Positions 26,214 through 35,025 of a stretch of 64,000 nucleotides of DNA are shown here, piece after piece. The DNA is from an uncultured Bacteroides sp. (GTDB taxonomy: Bacteria > Bacteroidota > Bacteroidia > Bacteroidales > Bacteroidaceae): positions 11,857 to 75,856 of the forward strand of contig CAJJYX010000001.1 of the NCBI GenBank assembly GCA_905197435.1, in the 5' to 3' direction. Position 1 is the first letter of the stretch; each line of letters opens with the position of its first letter. A model generated the notes under the pieces. It did no database searches. It was not told the origin of the DNA and worked only from the letters and a program-made list of their open reading frames with translations. The position numbers and the translations under genes were made by a program.

Positions 26214-27335
26214 ATGAAACTATTCGACGTATATCCTCTCTTTGACATCAACATCGTCAAAGGAAAAGGCTGCCATGTATGGGACGAGAACGGTACCGAA
26301 TACCTCGACCTTTACGGTGGCCATGCAGTCATCTCCATAGGACATGCCCACCCGCATTATGTAGAGATGATCAGCAAACAAGTTGCCACGTTGGGGTTCT
26401 ATTCCAACTCAGTGATCAACAAGCTGCAACAGCAAGTGGCAGAGCGTTTGGGAAAAGTCTGCGGTTATGATGACTACTCGCTGTTCCTCATCAACAGCGG
26501 TGCCGAGGCCAACGAGAATGCCTTGAAGCTCGCCTCCTTCCACAACAGCCGTACCCGTGTGGTATCCTTCTCAAAAGCATTCCATGGACGTACTTCGCTG
26601 GCAGTGGAAGCAACGAACAATCCTAAAATCATCGCTCCCATCAACAATTGCGGTCATGTCACCTACCTCCCGTTGAACGATATCGAAGCCATGAAGGCCG
26701 AATTGTCCAAAGGAGATGTCTGTGCAGTGATTATCGAAGGCATACAAGGTGTAGGCGGCATCCAACTGCCGACAGACGAATTCATGCAGGCACTCCGCCA
26801 GGCTTGTACGGAAACGGGCACAGTCTTGATTCTCGATGAAATCCAAAGTGGCTACGGACGTAGCGGCAAGTTCTTCGCCCATCAATACAACGGCATCAAA
26901 GCCGACATCATCACCGTGGCCAAAGGCATCGGCAATGGTTTCCCGATGGCAGGCGTACTCATCAGCCCGATGTTTACACCGGTATACGGGCAGCTTGGAA
27001 CTACTTTCGGCGGAAACCACCTGGCTTGCAGCGCAGCCCTTGCCGTACTGGACGTGATAGAGCAGGAAAACCTGATAGAGAACGCAGCCCAAGTCGGCAA
27101 TTTCCTGATAACAGAATTGAAAAAATTCCCGCAAATCAAGGAAGTTCGCGGACGCGGACTGATGATAGGACTGGAATTTGAAGAGCCCATCAAGGAGTTG
27201 CGCCTCAGACTGCTGAAAGAGCAGCATGTATTCACCGGCGTAAGCGGTACGAATGTGATCCGTCTGCTGCCGCCCCTGTGCCTCAGCATGGACGAAGCTA
27301 AGGAATTCTTGGAACGCTTCAAAAAAGTACTTTAA
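26214..27335 (+). CDS. argD: acetylornithine/succinylornithine aminotransferase
   Basis: 373-residue class-III PLP aminotransferase. Motifs: NSGAEANENALKLA (phosphate binding), FSKAFHGRT, ILDEIQSGYGRSGKFFAHQ (PLP ring contact Asp) and the Schiff-base Lys in ITVAKGIGNGFP. FGGNHLACSAALAVLD completes the family pattern. It forms the acylated ornithine from the argC product. Last arginine gene before a terminator, 5 bp after argC. Confidence 0.95.
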   Translation: MKLFDVYPLFDINIVKGKGCHVWDENGTEYLDLYGGHAVISIGHAHPHYVEMISKQVATLGFYSNSVINKLQQQVAERLGKVCGYDDYSLFLINSGAEANENALKLASFHNSRTRVVSFSKAFHGRTSLAVEATNNPKIIAPINNCGHVTYLPLNDIEAMKAELSKGDVCAVIIEGIQGVGGIQLPTDEFMQALRQACTETGTVLILDEIQSGYGRSGKFFAHQYNGIKADIITVAKGIGNGFPMAGVLISPMFTPVYGQLGTTFGGNHLACSAALAVLDVIEQENLIENAAQVGNFLITELKKFPQIKEVRGRGLMIGLEFEEPIKELRLRLLKEQHVFTGVSGTNVIRLLPPLCLSMDEAKEFLERFKKVL

Positions 27336-27367
27336 TATTTGATACAAATAATCAGCCAGCAAAAGGA

Positions 27368-27410
27368 ACGACCGAAAAGCAGAATACCTTTCTCTTTCGG
27401 TCGTTTTTTG
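27368..27410 (+). terminator. terminator of the argR-argD operon
   Basis: ACGACCGAAA (27368-27377) pairs with TTTCGGTCGT (27395-27404), followed by T5. Confidence 0.9.
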
Positions 27411-27422
27411 TAGAAAATTATC

Positions 27423-27430
27423 TACCTTTG
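27423..27430 (+). promoter_or_regulatory. -7 element for proC
   Basis: TACCTTTG fits TAnnTTTG, 33 bp before the proC start and just after the arg terminator. Confidence 0.5.
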
Positions 27431-27463
27431 CCAACAAGACAACTCTTTTAACAACAAGAAGAT

Positions 27464-28237
27464 ATGAAAACAGCAATTATCGGCGCAGGAAATATGGGTG
27501 GTTCCATCGCCCGCGGACTGGCCAAAGGGACAATCATCCCTGCCGATGACATCATTGTGTCCAACCCCACTCAAGGCAAACTGGACAAGCTGAAGGCAGA
27601 ATTTCCCGCTTTACAAGTGACCAATGACAACCAAGAGGCTGTGAACGGTGCAGATATGATAATCTTTGCCGTGAAACCATGGCTGATGAAGCGTGTGGTA
27701 AAGGATTTGCAACTGAAAGACCAACAGATTCTCATATCCGTTGCCGCCGGTATCTCTTTCGAAGAATTGGCACACTATGTAGCGGACAAGGAAATGACCA
27801 TGTTCCGCATCATTCCCAACACAGCCATCAGTGAGATGGAAAGCATGACACTCATCGCCAGCCACAACGCCACCAAGGAACAGGAGCAGTTGTTGCTGGA
27901 CATCTTCAACCAAATGGGGCTCGCCATGCTCATTCCCGAAGAAAAGATCGCAGCAACCACTGCCATGACCTCCTGTGGCATCGCATACGCATTGAAGTAC
28001 ATACAGGCAGCCATGCAGGCCGGTATTGAATTGGGCATCTACCCCAAAGACGGCATGCGCATGGTGGCACAGTCTGTTAAGGGAGCAGCCGAACTGATCC
28101 TGAACAACGACACACATCCCAGTGTCGAGATAGACAAAGTATGCACTCCCGGAGGAATCACTATCAAAGGAATCAACGAGCTGGAACATGAAGGATTCAC
28201 CTCCACTGTGATTAAAGCCATCAAAGCGAGTATTTAA
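27464..28237 (+). CDS. proC: pyrroline-5-carboxylate reductase
   Basis: 257 residues. An N-terminal dinucleotide-binding motif (IIGAGNMGGSIARGL) is followed by the ProC features VKPWLMKRVV, SVAAGISFEEL, FRIIPNTAISEMESM and the C-terminal signature TPGGITIKGINELEHEGF. It catalyses the last step of proline synthesis with NAD(P)H. Although it sits with arginine genes, it has its own promoter behind a terminator. Confidence 0.95.
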   Translation: MKTAIIGAGNMGGSIARGLAKGTIIPADDIIVSNPTQGKLDKLKAEFPALQVTNDNQEAVNGADMIIFAVKPWLMKRVVKDLQLKDQQILISVAAGISFEELAHYVADKEMTMFRIIPNTAISEMESMTLIASHNATKEQEQLLLDIFNQMGLAMLIPEEKIAATTAMTSCGIAYALKYIQAAMQAGIELGIYPKDGMRMVAQSVKGAAELILNNDTHPSVEIDKVCTPGGITIKGINELEHEGFTSTVIKAIKASI

Positions 28238-28326
28238 TATGCTAATATAATTAATGTGCCAATATGCTAATGACCTGCGGCATAATGGTGCATTTCAATA
28301 ACCACCCATTTAAAACAAATCTAATT

Positions 28327-28881
28327 ATGGACGAGCAAATCAGACAAATAGCCGAACGCCTGCGCGGGCTGCGAGATGTATTGGAACTGACCGCCGACGA
28401 CATCGCCCGCGACTGTGACATCGCCGCAGAAGAGTACCGCCTTGCCGAAACCGGAGAATTCGACATTTCCGTCAGCATGTTGCAGAAGATAGGACGCCAC
28501 TACGGCATATCGCTGGACGCACTGATGTTTGGACAAGAGCCCAAGATGAGCTCCTACTTCCTCACACGTGCCGGAAAGGGAACCAGTATAGAACGTACCA
28601 AAGCATACAGATACCAATCACTGGCTGCCGGCTTCATCAACCGCACAGCCGATCCGTTCATCGTGACCGTAGAGCCCAATCCGGATAATGCGCCGATCCA
28701 TTACAACAGCCATGCCGGTCAGGAATTCAACCTCGTATTGGAAGGGCGCATGATGATTAGTATCGGAGGCAAAGAGTTAATCTTAAACGAAGGAGACAGT
28801 CTATACTTCAACTCCAAACTGCCGCACGGCATGAAGGCGCTTGACGGCAAGACTGTAAAATTCCTGGCAGTAATCATGTAA
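28327..28881 (+). CDS. XRE-family regulator with C-terminal cupin domain
   Basis: 184 residues from MDEQIRQIAERLRGLRDVLE. The N-terminal third is a Cro/CI helix-turn-helix (LTADDIARDCDIAAEEYRLAE, described in parts). The C-terminal ~75 residues are a small cupin barrel (HYNSHAGQEFNLVLEGRMMI, then LNEGDSLYFNSKLPHGMKAL) that probably binds a small molecule. The frame extends 21 codons upstream, but that stretch looks non-coding. It lies 62 bp before an acyl-CoA ligase, which it may control. Confidence 0.9.
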   Translation: MDEQIRQIAERLRGLRDVLELTADDIARDCDIAAEEYRLAETGEFDISVSMLQKIGRHYGISLDALMFGQEPKMSSYFLTRAGKGTSIERTKAYRYQSLAAGFINRTADPFIVTVEPNPDNAPIHYNSHAGQEFNLVLEGRMMISIGGKELILNEGDSLYFNSKLPHGMKALDGKTVKFLAVIM

Positions 28882-28943
28882 CAAGGTGATAGAGTGATTA
28901 CGCATTGCCATATCATTACATTACCACATTAGTACATTCAATC

Positions 28944-30599
28944 ATGGTAGAAAGATTTTTATCACAGACGTCCTTCACTTCTCAAGAGGACTTCATCAAG
29001 AACCTGAAAATAAACGTGCCGGAGAATTTCAACTTCGGATACGACGTAGTGGATGCCTGGGCAACCGAACAACCCGACAAACCCGCATTGCTATGGACCA
29101 ACGACCAGGGCAAATGCCGGCAGTTTACTTTTGCCGACATGAAACGATATACAGACATGACGGCCTCCTATTTCCAAAGCCTCGGCATCGGGCACGGAGA
29201 CATGGTGATGCTGATACTGAAACGCCGTTATGAATTCTGGTTCAGCATTGTGGCACTGCACAAACTCGGCGCAGTGGTGATTCCCGCCACTCATCTGCTG
29301 ACCAAGAAAGACATCGTATACCGCTGCAACGCCGCAGACATCAAGATGATAGTCTGTGCCGGCGAAAGCGTCATCACCGACCATATCACGGCAGCCATGC
29401 CGGAGTCTCCTTCCGTGAAACGCCTCGTAAGCGTCGGACCGGAAATCGCCGAAGGATTCGAAGACTTCCACAAAGGTATCGAAGCCGCCGCTCCTTTCGT
29501 GAAACCGGAACATCCGAACACGAACGATGACATCTCCCTGATGTACTTCACCAGCGGCACCACCGGAGAGCCCAAGATGGTGGCACACGACTTCACTTAC
29601 CCACTGGGGCATATCGTCACGGGCAGTTTCTGGCACAATCTGAAAGAAAGCAGCCTCCACCTCACCATTGCCGATACCGGCTGGGGGAAAGCCGTATGGG
29701 GAAAGCTTTACGGGCAATGGATTGCCGGTGCCAACGTATTTGTATACGACCACGAAAAGTTCACTCCGGCGGACATCCTGAAAAAGATCCAGGACTATCA
29801 CGTAACGTCGCTTTGCGCGCCACCCACCATTTTCCGTTTCCTCATCCACGAAGACCTTACGAAATACGACCTCTCCAGCCTGGAATACTGCACCATCGCC
29901 GGAGAAGCGCTGAACCCTGCCGTATTCGATACTTTCAAGAAACTGACGGGCATCAAGTTGATGGAGGGTTTCGGACAGACCGAGACGACCCTTACCGTTG
30001 CTACCATGCCCTGGATGGAGCCGAAGCCCGGCAGCATGGGATTGCCCAATCCGCAATACGACGTAGACCTGATAGACAACGACGGTCGTTCTGTGGAAGC
30101 CGGCGAACAGGGACAAATCGTAATTCGTACGGATAAAGGCAAGCCGTTGGGATTGTTTAAAGAGTACTACCGTGATCCGGAACGTACACACGAAGCTTGG
30201 AATAATGGTATCTACTATACGGGAGACGTTGCCTGGAAAGATGAAGACGGTTATCTTTGGTTTGTAGGCCGTGCAGACGATGTGATCAAGAGCTCCGGCT
30301 ACCGCATCGGCCCGTTCGAAGTGGAAAGTGCATTGATGACCCATCCTGCCGTAGTGGAATGTGCCATTACCGGTGTGCCCGATGAAATCCGCGGCCAAGT
30401 GGTAAAAGCTACAATCGTATTGGCCAAAGAGTACAAGGCACGTGCCGGAGAGGAGCTTGTCAAGGAGTTGCAGAACCACGTGAAGAAAGTAACGGCTCCC
30501 TACAAATATCCGCGTGTCATCGAGTTCGTTGATGAGCTTCCCAAAACCATCAGCGGGAAAATCCGCCGGGTGGAAATCCGGGAGAACGACCAGAAATAA
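28944..30599 (+). CDS. acyl-CoA/acetyl-CoA synthetase (AMP-forming)
   Basis: 551-residue adenylate-forming ligase that activates a carboxylic acid to an acyl-AMP and then an acyl-CoA. Motifs in order: [12 protein letters not shown] (P-loop), [55 protein letters not shown] and the catalytic Lys in [12 protein letters not shown]. The layout suits medium-chain acyl-CoA synthetases or broad acyl-CoA ligases; the exact substrate cannot be read. The start is set at MVERFL (28944), 13 codons inside the open frame. Confidence 0.9.
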   Translation: MVERFLSQTSFTSQEDFIKNLKINVPENFNFGYDVVDAWATEQPDKPALLWTNDQGKCRQFTFADMKRYTDMTASYFQSLGIGHGDMVMLILKRRYEFWFSIVALHKLGAVVIPATHLLTKKDIVYRCNAADIKMIVCAGESVITDHITAAMPESPSVKRLVSVGPEIAEGFEDFHKGIEAAAPFVKPEHPNTNDDISLMYFTSGTTGEPKMVAHDFTYPLGHIVTGSFWHNLKESSLHLTIADTGWGKAVWGKLYGQWIAGANVFVYDHEKFTPADILKKIQDYHVTSLCAPPTIFRFLIHEDLTKYDLSSLEYCTIAGEALNPAVFDTFKKLTGIKLMEGFGQTETTLTVATMPWMEPKPGSMGLPNPQYDVDLIDNDGRSVEAGEQGQIVIRTDKGKPLGLFKEYYRDPERTHEAWNNGIYYTGDVAWKDEDGYLWFVGRADDVIKSSGYRIGPFEVESALMTHPAVVECAITGVPDEIRGQVVKATIVLAKEYKARAGEELVKELQNHVKKVTAPYKYPRVIEFVDELPKTISGKIRRVEIRENDQK

Positions 30600-30781
30600 C
30601 AGATGACACCCGTCATCCGAATCACAAGAAGACATCCGGATGGATGAACAGGAAGGGGGTAAAACTGAAGTCCGTCACTCTAAGGCTGATTTTTGTTTTA
30701 TCCTCTCTTTTTTACAGGATGCTATGGAGATACGGCAACCTTCTTTCTGCCTTCTCTGTACTCAGTCTCAATTTAAATCCT

Positions 30782-30789
30782 TATCTTTG
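30782..30789 (+). promoter_or_regulatory. -7 element for tsaE
   Basis: TATCTTTG, 27 bp before the tsaE start. Confidence 0.5.
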
Positions 30790-30816
30790 CTACGGTAAAA
30801 ATAAAACCTATAAACG

Positions 30817-31242
30817 ATGGAAATCAAAATTCAGTCATTAGACCATATCCACGAAGCCGCCCGCCAGTTCATTGCTGAAATGGGTGACAATACAGTCTTT
30901 GCCCTCTATGGGAAAATGGGAGCGGGAAAAACCACATTCATCAAAGCCGTTTGCGAGGAGTTGGGCGTTTCTGACGTCATCACCTCTCCCACCTTCGCCA
31001 TTGTCAACGAATACCGTTCCGACACAGCCGGGGAGCTGATTTACCATTTTGACTTCTACCGCATCAAGAAACTGGAAGAAGTGTATGACATGGGTTATGA
31101 AGATTATTTCTATAGCGGTGCCCTCTGCTTCATAGAATGGCCGGAACTGGTGGAAGAACTCCTGCCGGGCAACACCATCAAAGTAACCATCGAGGAAGTG
31201 GAGAACGGAGAGCGGAAAGTCACCTTGGAGGACTTTGAATAA
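30817..31242 (+). CDS. tsaE: tRNA t6A synthesis ATPase TsaE
   Basis: 141 residues, the usual YjeE/TsaE size. Walker A is [10 protein letters not shown] (about 32-41), followed by [11 protein letters not shown] (switch region), YHFDFYRIK and [13 protein letters not shown]. It works with TsaB and TsaD to transfer threonylcarbamoyl to A37 of ANN-decoding tRNAs. The YciO/TsaC-like gene at 42294 is the other t6A-related gene in the window. A small membrane protein gene follows 48 bp downstream. Confidence 0.95.
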   Translation: MEIKIQSLDHIHEAARQFIAEMGDNTVFALYGKMGAGKTTFIKAVCEELGVSDVITSPTFAIVNEYRSDTAGELIYHFDFYRIKKLEEVYDMGYEDYFYSGALCFIEWPELVEELLPGNTIKVTIEEVENGERKVTLEDFE

Positions 31243-31290
31243 TTACCTTCCTCACTTTTAATTCTCATTTTATTAATTCCTAACTTCCTC

Positions 31291-31509
31291 ATGAGCCAAT
31301 ACATCGTTCAAGGAATTTTCGCCGTAACAGGCATCATCGCCCTGCTGGCTGCCCTATCGGACTGGGACTGGTTTTTCACTGCCCGGAACACCCAATTTAT
31401 CGTGCAAAATGTAGGACGGCGGCAAGCCCGCTGGTTCTACGGTGTGTTGGGTGTTATTCTCATCGGCACATCCATCTTCTTTTTCCTGAATACGCCACCG
31501 GCCACATAG
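31291..31509 (+). CDS. Imm17-like small membrane protein
   Basis: 72 residues with two predicted transmembrane helices (about 5-23 and 50-66) around a polar loop (FFTARNTQFIVQNVGRRQAR). It resembles the Imm17 family of putative immunity proteins. The NVGRRQARWFYGVLGVILIG stretch is the part I recognise. No toxin gene is adjacent, and conservation next to tsaE may mean a housekeeping membrane role. The start ATG at 31291 gives a compact, well-formed protein. Confidence 0.72.
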   Translation: MSQYIVQGIFAVTGIIALLAALSDWDWFFTARNTQFIVQNVGRRQARWFYGVLGVILIGTSIFFFLNTPPAT

Positions 31510-31516
31510 AAACAAA

Positions 31517-31550
31517 AAATCGTGGATGAGCCCATGCCCATCCACGATTT
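31517..31550. terminator. bidirectional terminator
   Basis: ATCGTGGATG (31519-31528) pairs with CATCCACGAT (31539-31548). The A-run on the left becomes TTTTTT on the minus strand, so it serves the acidic-protein/trxA genes as well as the tsaE unit. Confidence 0.82.
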
Positions 31551-31570
31551 CCCTATACTCTTGATACAGG

Positions 31571-31903
31571 CTATTCTTCGTCCAGAGATTCCGTATATTC
31601 CATCTCACCTTGCACGATGAAAAGGATTTCTTCCGGATCATAGTCACCCATTTCATCCTTATGGGCTTCCTTGACTATATAGTCCACGATTTTTTCCAAA
31701 TCAATTTCGATGTACCCATCCGCATCCGGTTGTGCCTCAAGGATGCCGCTTCCGGAATAGTACTCGTCAATCAAATCGAGAAAATAATAGAACTCGTCGT
31801 CAGAGAACTTCTCTTTCAACTCCTGCGGCAAATAATTCTTGATGTATTCGATGGTCTTTTCGTCATCGACATCATTCTGCAAAAAATCGTCTTCTATTCC
31901 CAT
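31571..31903 (-). CDS. small acidic conserved protein, unknown function
   Basis: 110 residues, very acidic throughout (for example DDFLQNDVDDEK and DKDEMGDYDPEE-like stretches) and with no signal peptide or membrane segment. YLPQELKEKFSDDEFYYFLDLIDEYY suggests a helical fold. It is 34 bp downstream of trxA on the same strand and likely co-transcribed. I do not recognise a family with known function. Confidence 0.8.
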   Translation of the reverse strand: MGIEDDFLQNDVDDEKTIEYIKNYLPQELKEKFSDDEFYYFLDLIDEYYSGSGILEAQPDADGYIEIDLEKIVDYIVKEAHKDEMGDYDPEEILFIVQGEMEYTESLDEE

Positions 31904-31937
31904 ACTTATATCATTTAAAGGATTAAATATACTTACC

Positions 31938-32252
31938 TTATAACAATGCTTCTATCTTGGTCACATAAGTAGGCTTCGGAGCAGAACCTACCTGCTTGTC
32001 CACCAGTTCTCCATTCTTGAAGAACAAGACTGTAGGGATGTTGCGTATACCATATTCGGCAGCTACGTCACCATTTTCATCTACGTCACACTTACCTATG
32101 ACTACTTTCCCTTCATATTCAGTAGCCAATTCATCAATGATTGGTCCCACCATCTTACAAGGGCCGCACCAAGGAGCCCAAAAGTCCATAACAACAGGTT
32201 TTCCCTCTGCCAGAATTTCTTTAAAATTGCTGTCTGTAATTTCTAAAGCCAT
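31938..32252 (-). CDS. trxA: thioredoxin
   Basis: 104 residues, standard thioredoxin length, no signal peptide. The active site is WAPWCGPCK (about 28-36), followed by the cis-Pro region NIPTVLFFKNGE and the C-terminal helix. A general cytoplasmic disulfide reductase fed by thioredoxin reductase. Confidence 0.96.
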   Translation of the reverse strand: MALEITDSNFKEILAEGKPVVMDFWAPWCGPCKMVGPIIDELATEYEGKVVIGKCDVDENGDVAAEYGIRNIPTVLFFKNGELVDKQVGSAPKPTYVTKIEALL

Positions 32253-32345
32253 TTCTTTAAATATTAAATGTCACTATAATTATTGATTCACTGTCAATTG
32301 CACTTTATCAATCTTCCATTGACGAGCTCATCTTCGCTTTTGGAG

Positions 32346-32353
32346 CAAAGATA
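32346..32353 (-). promoter_or_regulatory. -7 element for trxA
   Basis: Minus-strand TATCTTTG, which gives a leader of about 85 bases before trxA. Confidence 0.45.
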
Positions 32354-32433
32354 AATAATTTCTTCCAACTTCCAATGGAGGCTTTCATAGATATTCATCA
32401 ATCTTTCCTTAGAAATTTCCAATAAATGGGAAC

Positions 32434-34848
32434 TCAAAGTCTTCTCTGGATATCCTCGTTACTGTTCCGCTGCCCCTTACTGCGTATATCTCCACCGAAA
32501 GTATAGGATACGCCGACACGGAAACTGGTGAAGGAGAATTGGTTATCTGCAATTATCTTCAGACCGTTGGATATGGTTTCCAGTTTGGAATGGCTGACAA
32601 ATATGTCATTGATGTTCAGGCTGAGACTGAGCTTATTGTCCAACAACCGGTAAAGCAGACCTGCACTGACGCTGTAAGTGGGGCTCATCAGATAGATGCC
32701 CTGATACTGACGGGAAGAATAAGAACCGGACAACGTAGCAAGAAATGTCTTCTTCTCATTGAAAAAGAATGTATTGCGCAGACTGGCATTATAAGCCCAA
32801 CCCTTCTCCTCGGGAGAGGTGGTAGCGGCGCTGGAGGTAGTCCGGCGATAGCTTACCCCATGCTGGGCGTAAGTTTGCAACCACTTGGTACGGAAGGTAT
32901 ACGAATTGTTAAGCCCGAAAGCATGTGTCTGCATGAAGTTCTCCCAAAGGAAAGAAGACACATTCGTTTCAGCATCCAAGTCCACAACCTGAAAGAAAAC
33001 ATCGTCCGAATAAGAATAATAAGCGGAAACATTGAAGTTGTTCTTCAGCGTGTATCCCAATTCTGCATTGTAAGTGTAGCTGGGTTTCAAGTCCTCACGT
33101 CCGCAGGCATAAGTATATTTATTCTGATAGAAAGGAAAAGGATTGACCATGTTCTGTGACGGGCGGGAAATGCGATTGGAGAAACTGAAGTTCAATGCAT
33201 GCCCGCCAGCAGGTGAATAGAGCAGATAGACGGTAGGGAACAAGCGGGTATAGTCATGCTTGTCTTCCGTAGCTTTCGCTTCGGAAATGCCGGTAGTGCG
33301 CGTATGCTCCACGCGCAAGCCCAACTGCATGGAGAAGCGCTCGGAAAAATCACGGCTATAGTCGGCATAAAGGGCATAGATCTGCTCTTTGTAACGGAAA
33401 TAATCATCCTGCACCAGCGTAGGGTCTGACGTATCATACTTGATACCGTTGCGGGTGTTGGTGAAGGAAGCTTTGGCACCTGCCGTTATCTTGTACTTCT
33501 CAAAAGGAAGGGTAAAGTCAAGTGCAGAGGAAAATACATCCACCTTACGATGTTGCAGATAACTGTAATCGAAGTTTGTGCCCGGAACCTCCACTCCATC
33601 AGGCAGGAGGTTTTTCGAGAGAAAGCCCATATTCTCGTCCCGGTTATCACGCAGATAATCCACATCCCAAGTCATTTTCTTGCCTTTGTCATCCCAGACC
33701 TTATCGGTATGGAAATTCAAATTAAGACGTTCTGAACTGAAATCCTTGTTACTGTTGGAGTACAGCAGAGAGTCCAGACTACCAGTAGAGGCACCGTAAA
33801 CTTCCGTCCATGAAAGGGCATTGTTTGGTTTGGGGGCACTATGGTTATAGATAGCCTGCATACCTACGGTCCAGTCCCGTTCCAGCGACACGTCCACACC
33901 TCCCTGAAGGTAGAAGTTATTCATATAATTGGTATAGTCCGTGCGGCTGTTCCAAGTGTTCTGCGGGAAATAGCGGTAATTTTTCTCACGCGTTTCGTAT
34001 TTTCCCTGCGTGGCACCCCCATTGAGGAAGGAAGATATGCGCCCCCTGCTAAGATTCAGGCTTACACCGCCATATCCGTAGTTATCTTTTTCACCGGTGT
34101 TGTAAGAAGCGGAAGCCGTACCGCCCAGATAATCCTTGGGGCGCGACTTCAAGCGGATGTTGATGATACCTGCATTTCCGGCAGCATCATATTTGGAAGG
34201 CGGTGTGGTAATCACCTCCACCTTCAGTATCTGGGAAGCATCGTAGGAACGGAGGTAATCTATCAATTCATCTCCCGACAGTTTCGTCTCACGGTCGTTG
34301 ATATAAATCTTGATTCCTCCTTTTCCTATGATGTCGACTCCGCTTTGAGACACGCGCAAGCCGGGTACATCGTGAAGGAGATCCAATGCATTACCGCCTA
34401 CGCTGGCAATAGAGGCTACCGTGTTATGCGCATCGAACACCCCTCTATCCACCAGCCGCTTGATGACGGGACGTGCTGCCGTAACAGTAACTTCGTCCAG
34501 CAAAGCCGAAGAAGGCTTCAGCGTCAATTCACCTACATTTTTGTTTTCTTGCAGAACAACGGGCAGATAGAGGTCTTCACTCCCGATAAGGGTAATGTGC
34601 AATAAGTATTCCCCCCGTGGTTGGTCAAAAGAGAAACAACCTTGTGTATCGGTCAGCATACCGGTGATATAGGTACTGTCCTTTACCTGCTTCAGCAGTA
34701 CATTCGCCACTTCCACCGGGTGGTGGTTCTCGTCCTGCACACAACCGGAAAGCCGGTAAGTCTGGGCGGAAAGGGTAGTTGCCATGCTTGCCAAAGCCAA
34801 CCACACCATCACTCTTTTTCTAATGCTGTTCAGTAGATTCTTTTTCAT
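32434..34848 (-). CDS. outer membrane beta-barrel receptor (TonB-dependent type)
   Basis: 804 residues. A signal peptide (about 1-28, ending LSAQ) is followed by a carboxypeptidase-regulatory-like beta-sandwich (about 30-110: SGCVQDENHHPVEVANVLL and GYLTDTQGCFSF-type strands). A plug-like domain comes next (PGLRVSQSGVDIIGKGGIKIYINDR) and an outer membrane beta-barrel of the OMP_b-brl_3 type to the C-terminus. It is not a SusC, and there is no SusD partner. It lies 171 bp downstream of a TPR/LuxR-type regulator gene, with paired direct repeats in the gap. The substrate is unknown; relatives are often linked to iron or peptide uptake or signalling. Confidence 0.87.
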   Translation of the reverse strand: MKKNLLNSIRKRVMVWLALASMATTLSAQTYRLSGCVQDENHHPVEVANVLLKQVKDSTYITGMLTDTQGCFSFDQPRGEYLLHITLIGSEDLYLPVVLQENKNVGELTLKPSSALLDEVTVTAARPVIKRLVDRGVFDAHNTVASIASVGGNALDLLHDVPGLRVSQSGVDIIGKGGIKIYINDRETKLSGDELIDYLRSYDASQILKVEVITTPPSKYDAAGNAGIINIRLKSRPKDYLGGTASASYNTGEKDNYGYGGVSLNLSRGRISSFLNGGATQGKYETREKNYRYFPQNTWNSRTDYTNYMNNFYLQGGVDVSLERDWTVGMQAIYNHSAPKPNNALSWTEVYGASTGSLDSLLYSNSNKDFSSERLNLNFHTDKVWDDKGKKMTWDVDYLRDNRDENMGFLSKNLLPDGVEVPGTNFDYSYLQHRKVDVFSSALDFTLPFEKYKITAGAKASFTNTRNGIKYDTSDPTLVQDDYFRYKEQIYALYADYSRDFSERFSMQLGLRVEHTRTTGISEAKATEDKHDYTRLFPTVYLLYSPAGGHALNFSFSNRISRPSQNMVNPFPFYQNKYTYACGREDLKPSYTYNAELGYTLKNNFNVSAYYSYSDDVFFQVVDLDAETNVSSFLWENFMQTHAFGLNNSYTFRTKWLQTYAQHGVSYRRTTSSAATTSPEEKGWAYNASLRNTFFFNEKKTFLATLSGSYSSRQYQGIYLMSPTYSVSAGLLYRLLDNKLSLSLNINDIFVSHSKLETISNGLKIIADNQFSFTSFRVGVSYTFGGDIRSKGQRNSNEDIQRRL

Positions 34849-34891
34849 TATGCGCTTGATTTTAATGTTTCACTCTTCATACTTCTTGATA

Positions 34892-34899
34892 CAAAAGTA
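34892..34899 (-). promoter_or_regulatory. -7 element for the beta-barrel receptor gene
   Basis: Minus-strand TACTTTTG fits TAnnTTTG, with a minus-strand TTTG at 34916-34919 as a -33 box at a short spacing (16 bp). Confidence 0.5.
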
Positions 34900-34921
34900 G
34901 GGATAAAACATGCCTCAAACG

Positions 34922-35025
34922 GTCTATATCGGGGAATAAAAAGTCTATATTCCCAGACTACAACTCACTACATACCAGCACTTTAGTTTTACGATAGTCT
35001 ATATCAGGCTTTTCTCTGTCTATAT
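34922..35025. promoter_or_regulatory. two pairs of ATATAGAC direct repeats
   Basis: GTCTATAT (ATATAGAC on the minus strand) occurs at 34922-34929, 34943-34950, 34997-35004 and 35018-35025. Members of each pair are 21 bp apart, two helical turns. The first pair directly abuts the -33 box of the receptor promoter, the position of an activator site. The last copy overlaps the end of the regulator gene. Confidence 0.6.

Noticed and set aside
29091-30635. 514-codon open frame on the minus strand
   Set aside because: It lies fully opposite the acyl-CoA ligase, whose motifs are complete. The antisense frame has no recognisable domain and a His/Val/Phe-rich composition typical of shadows.
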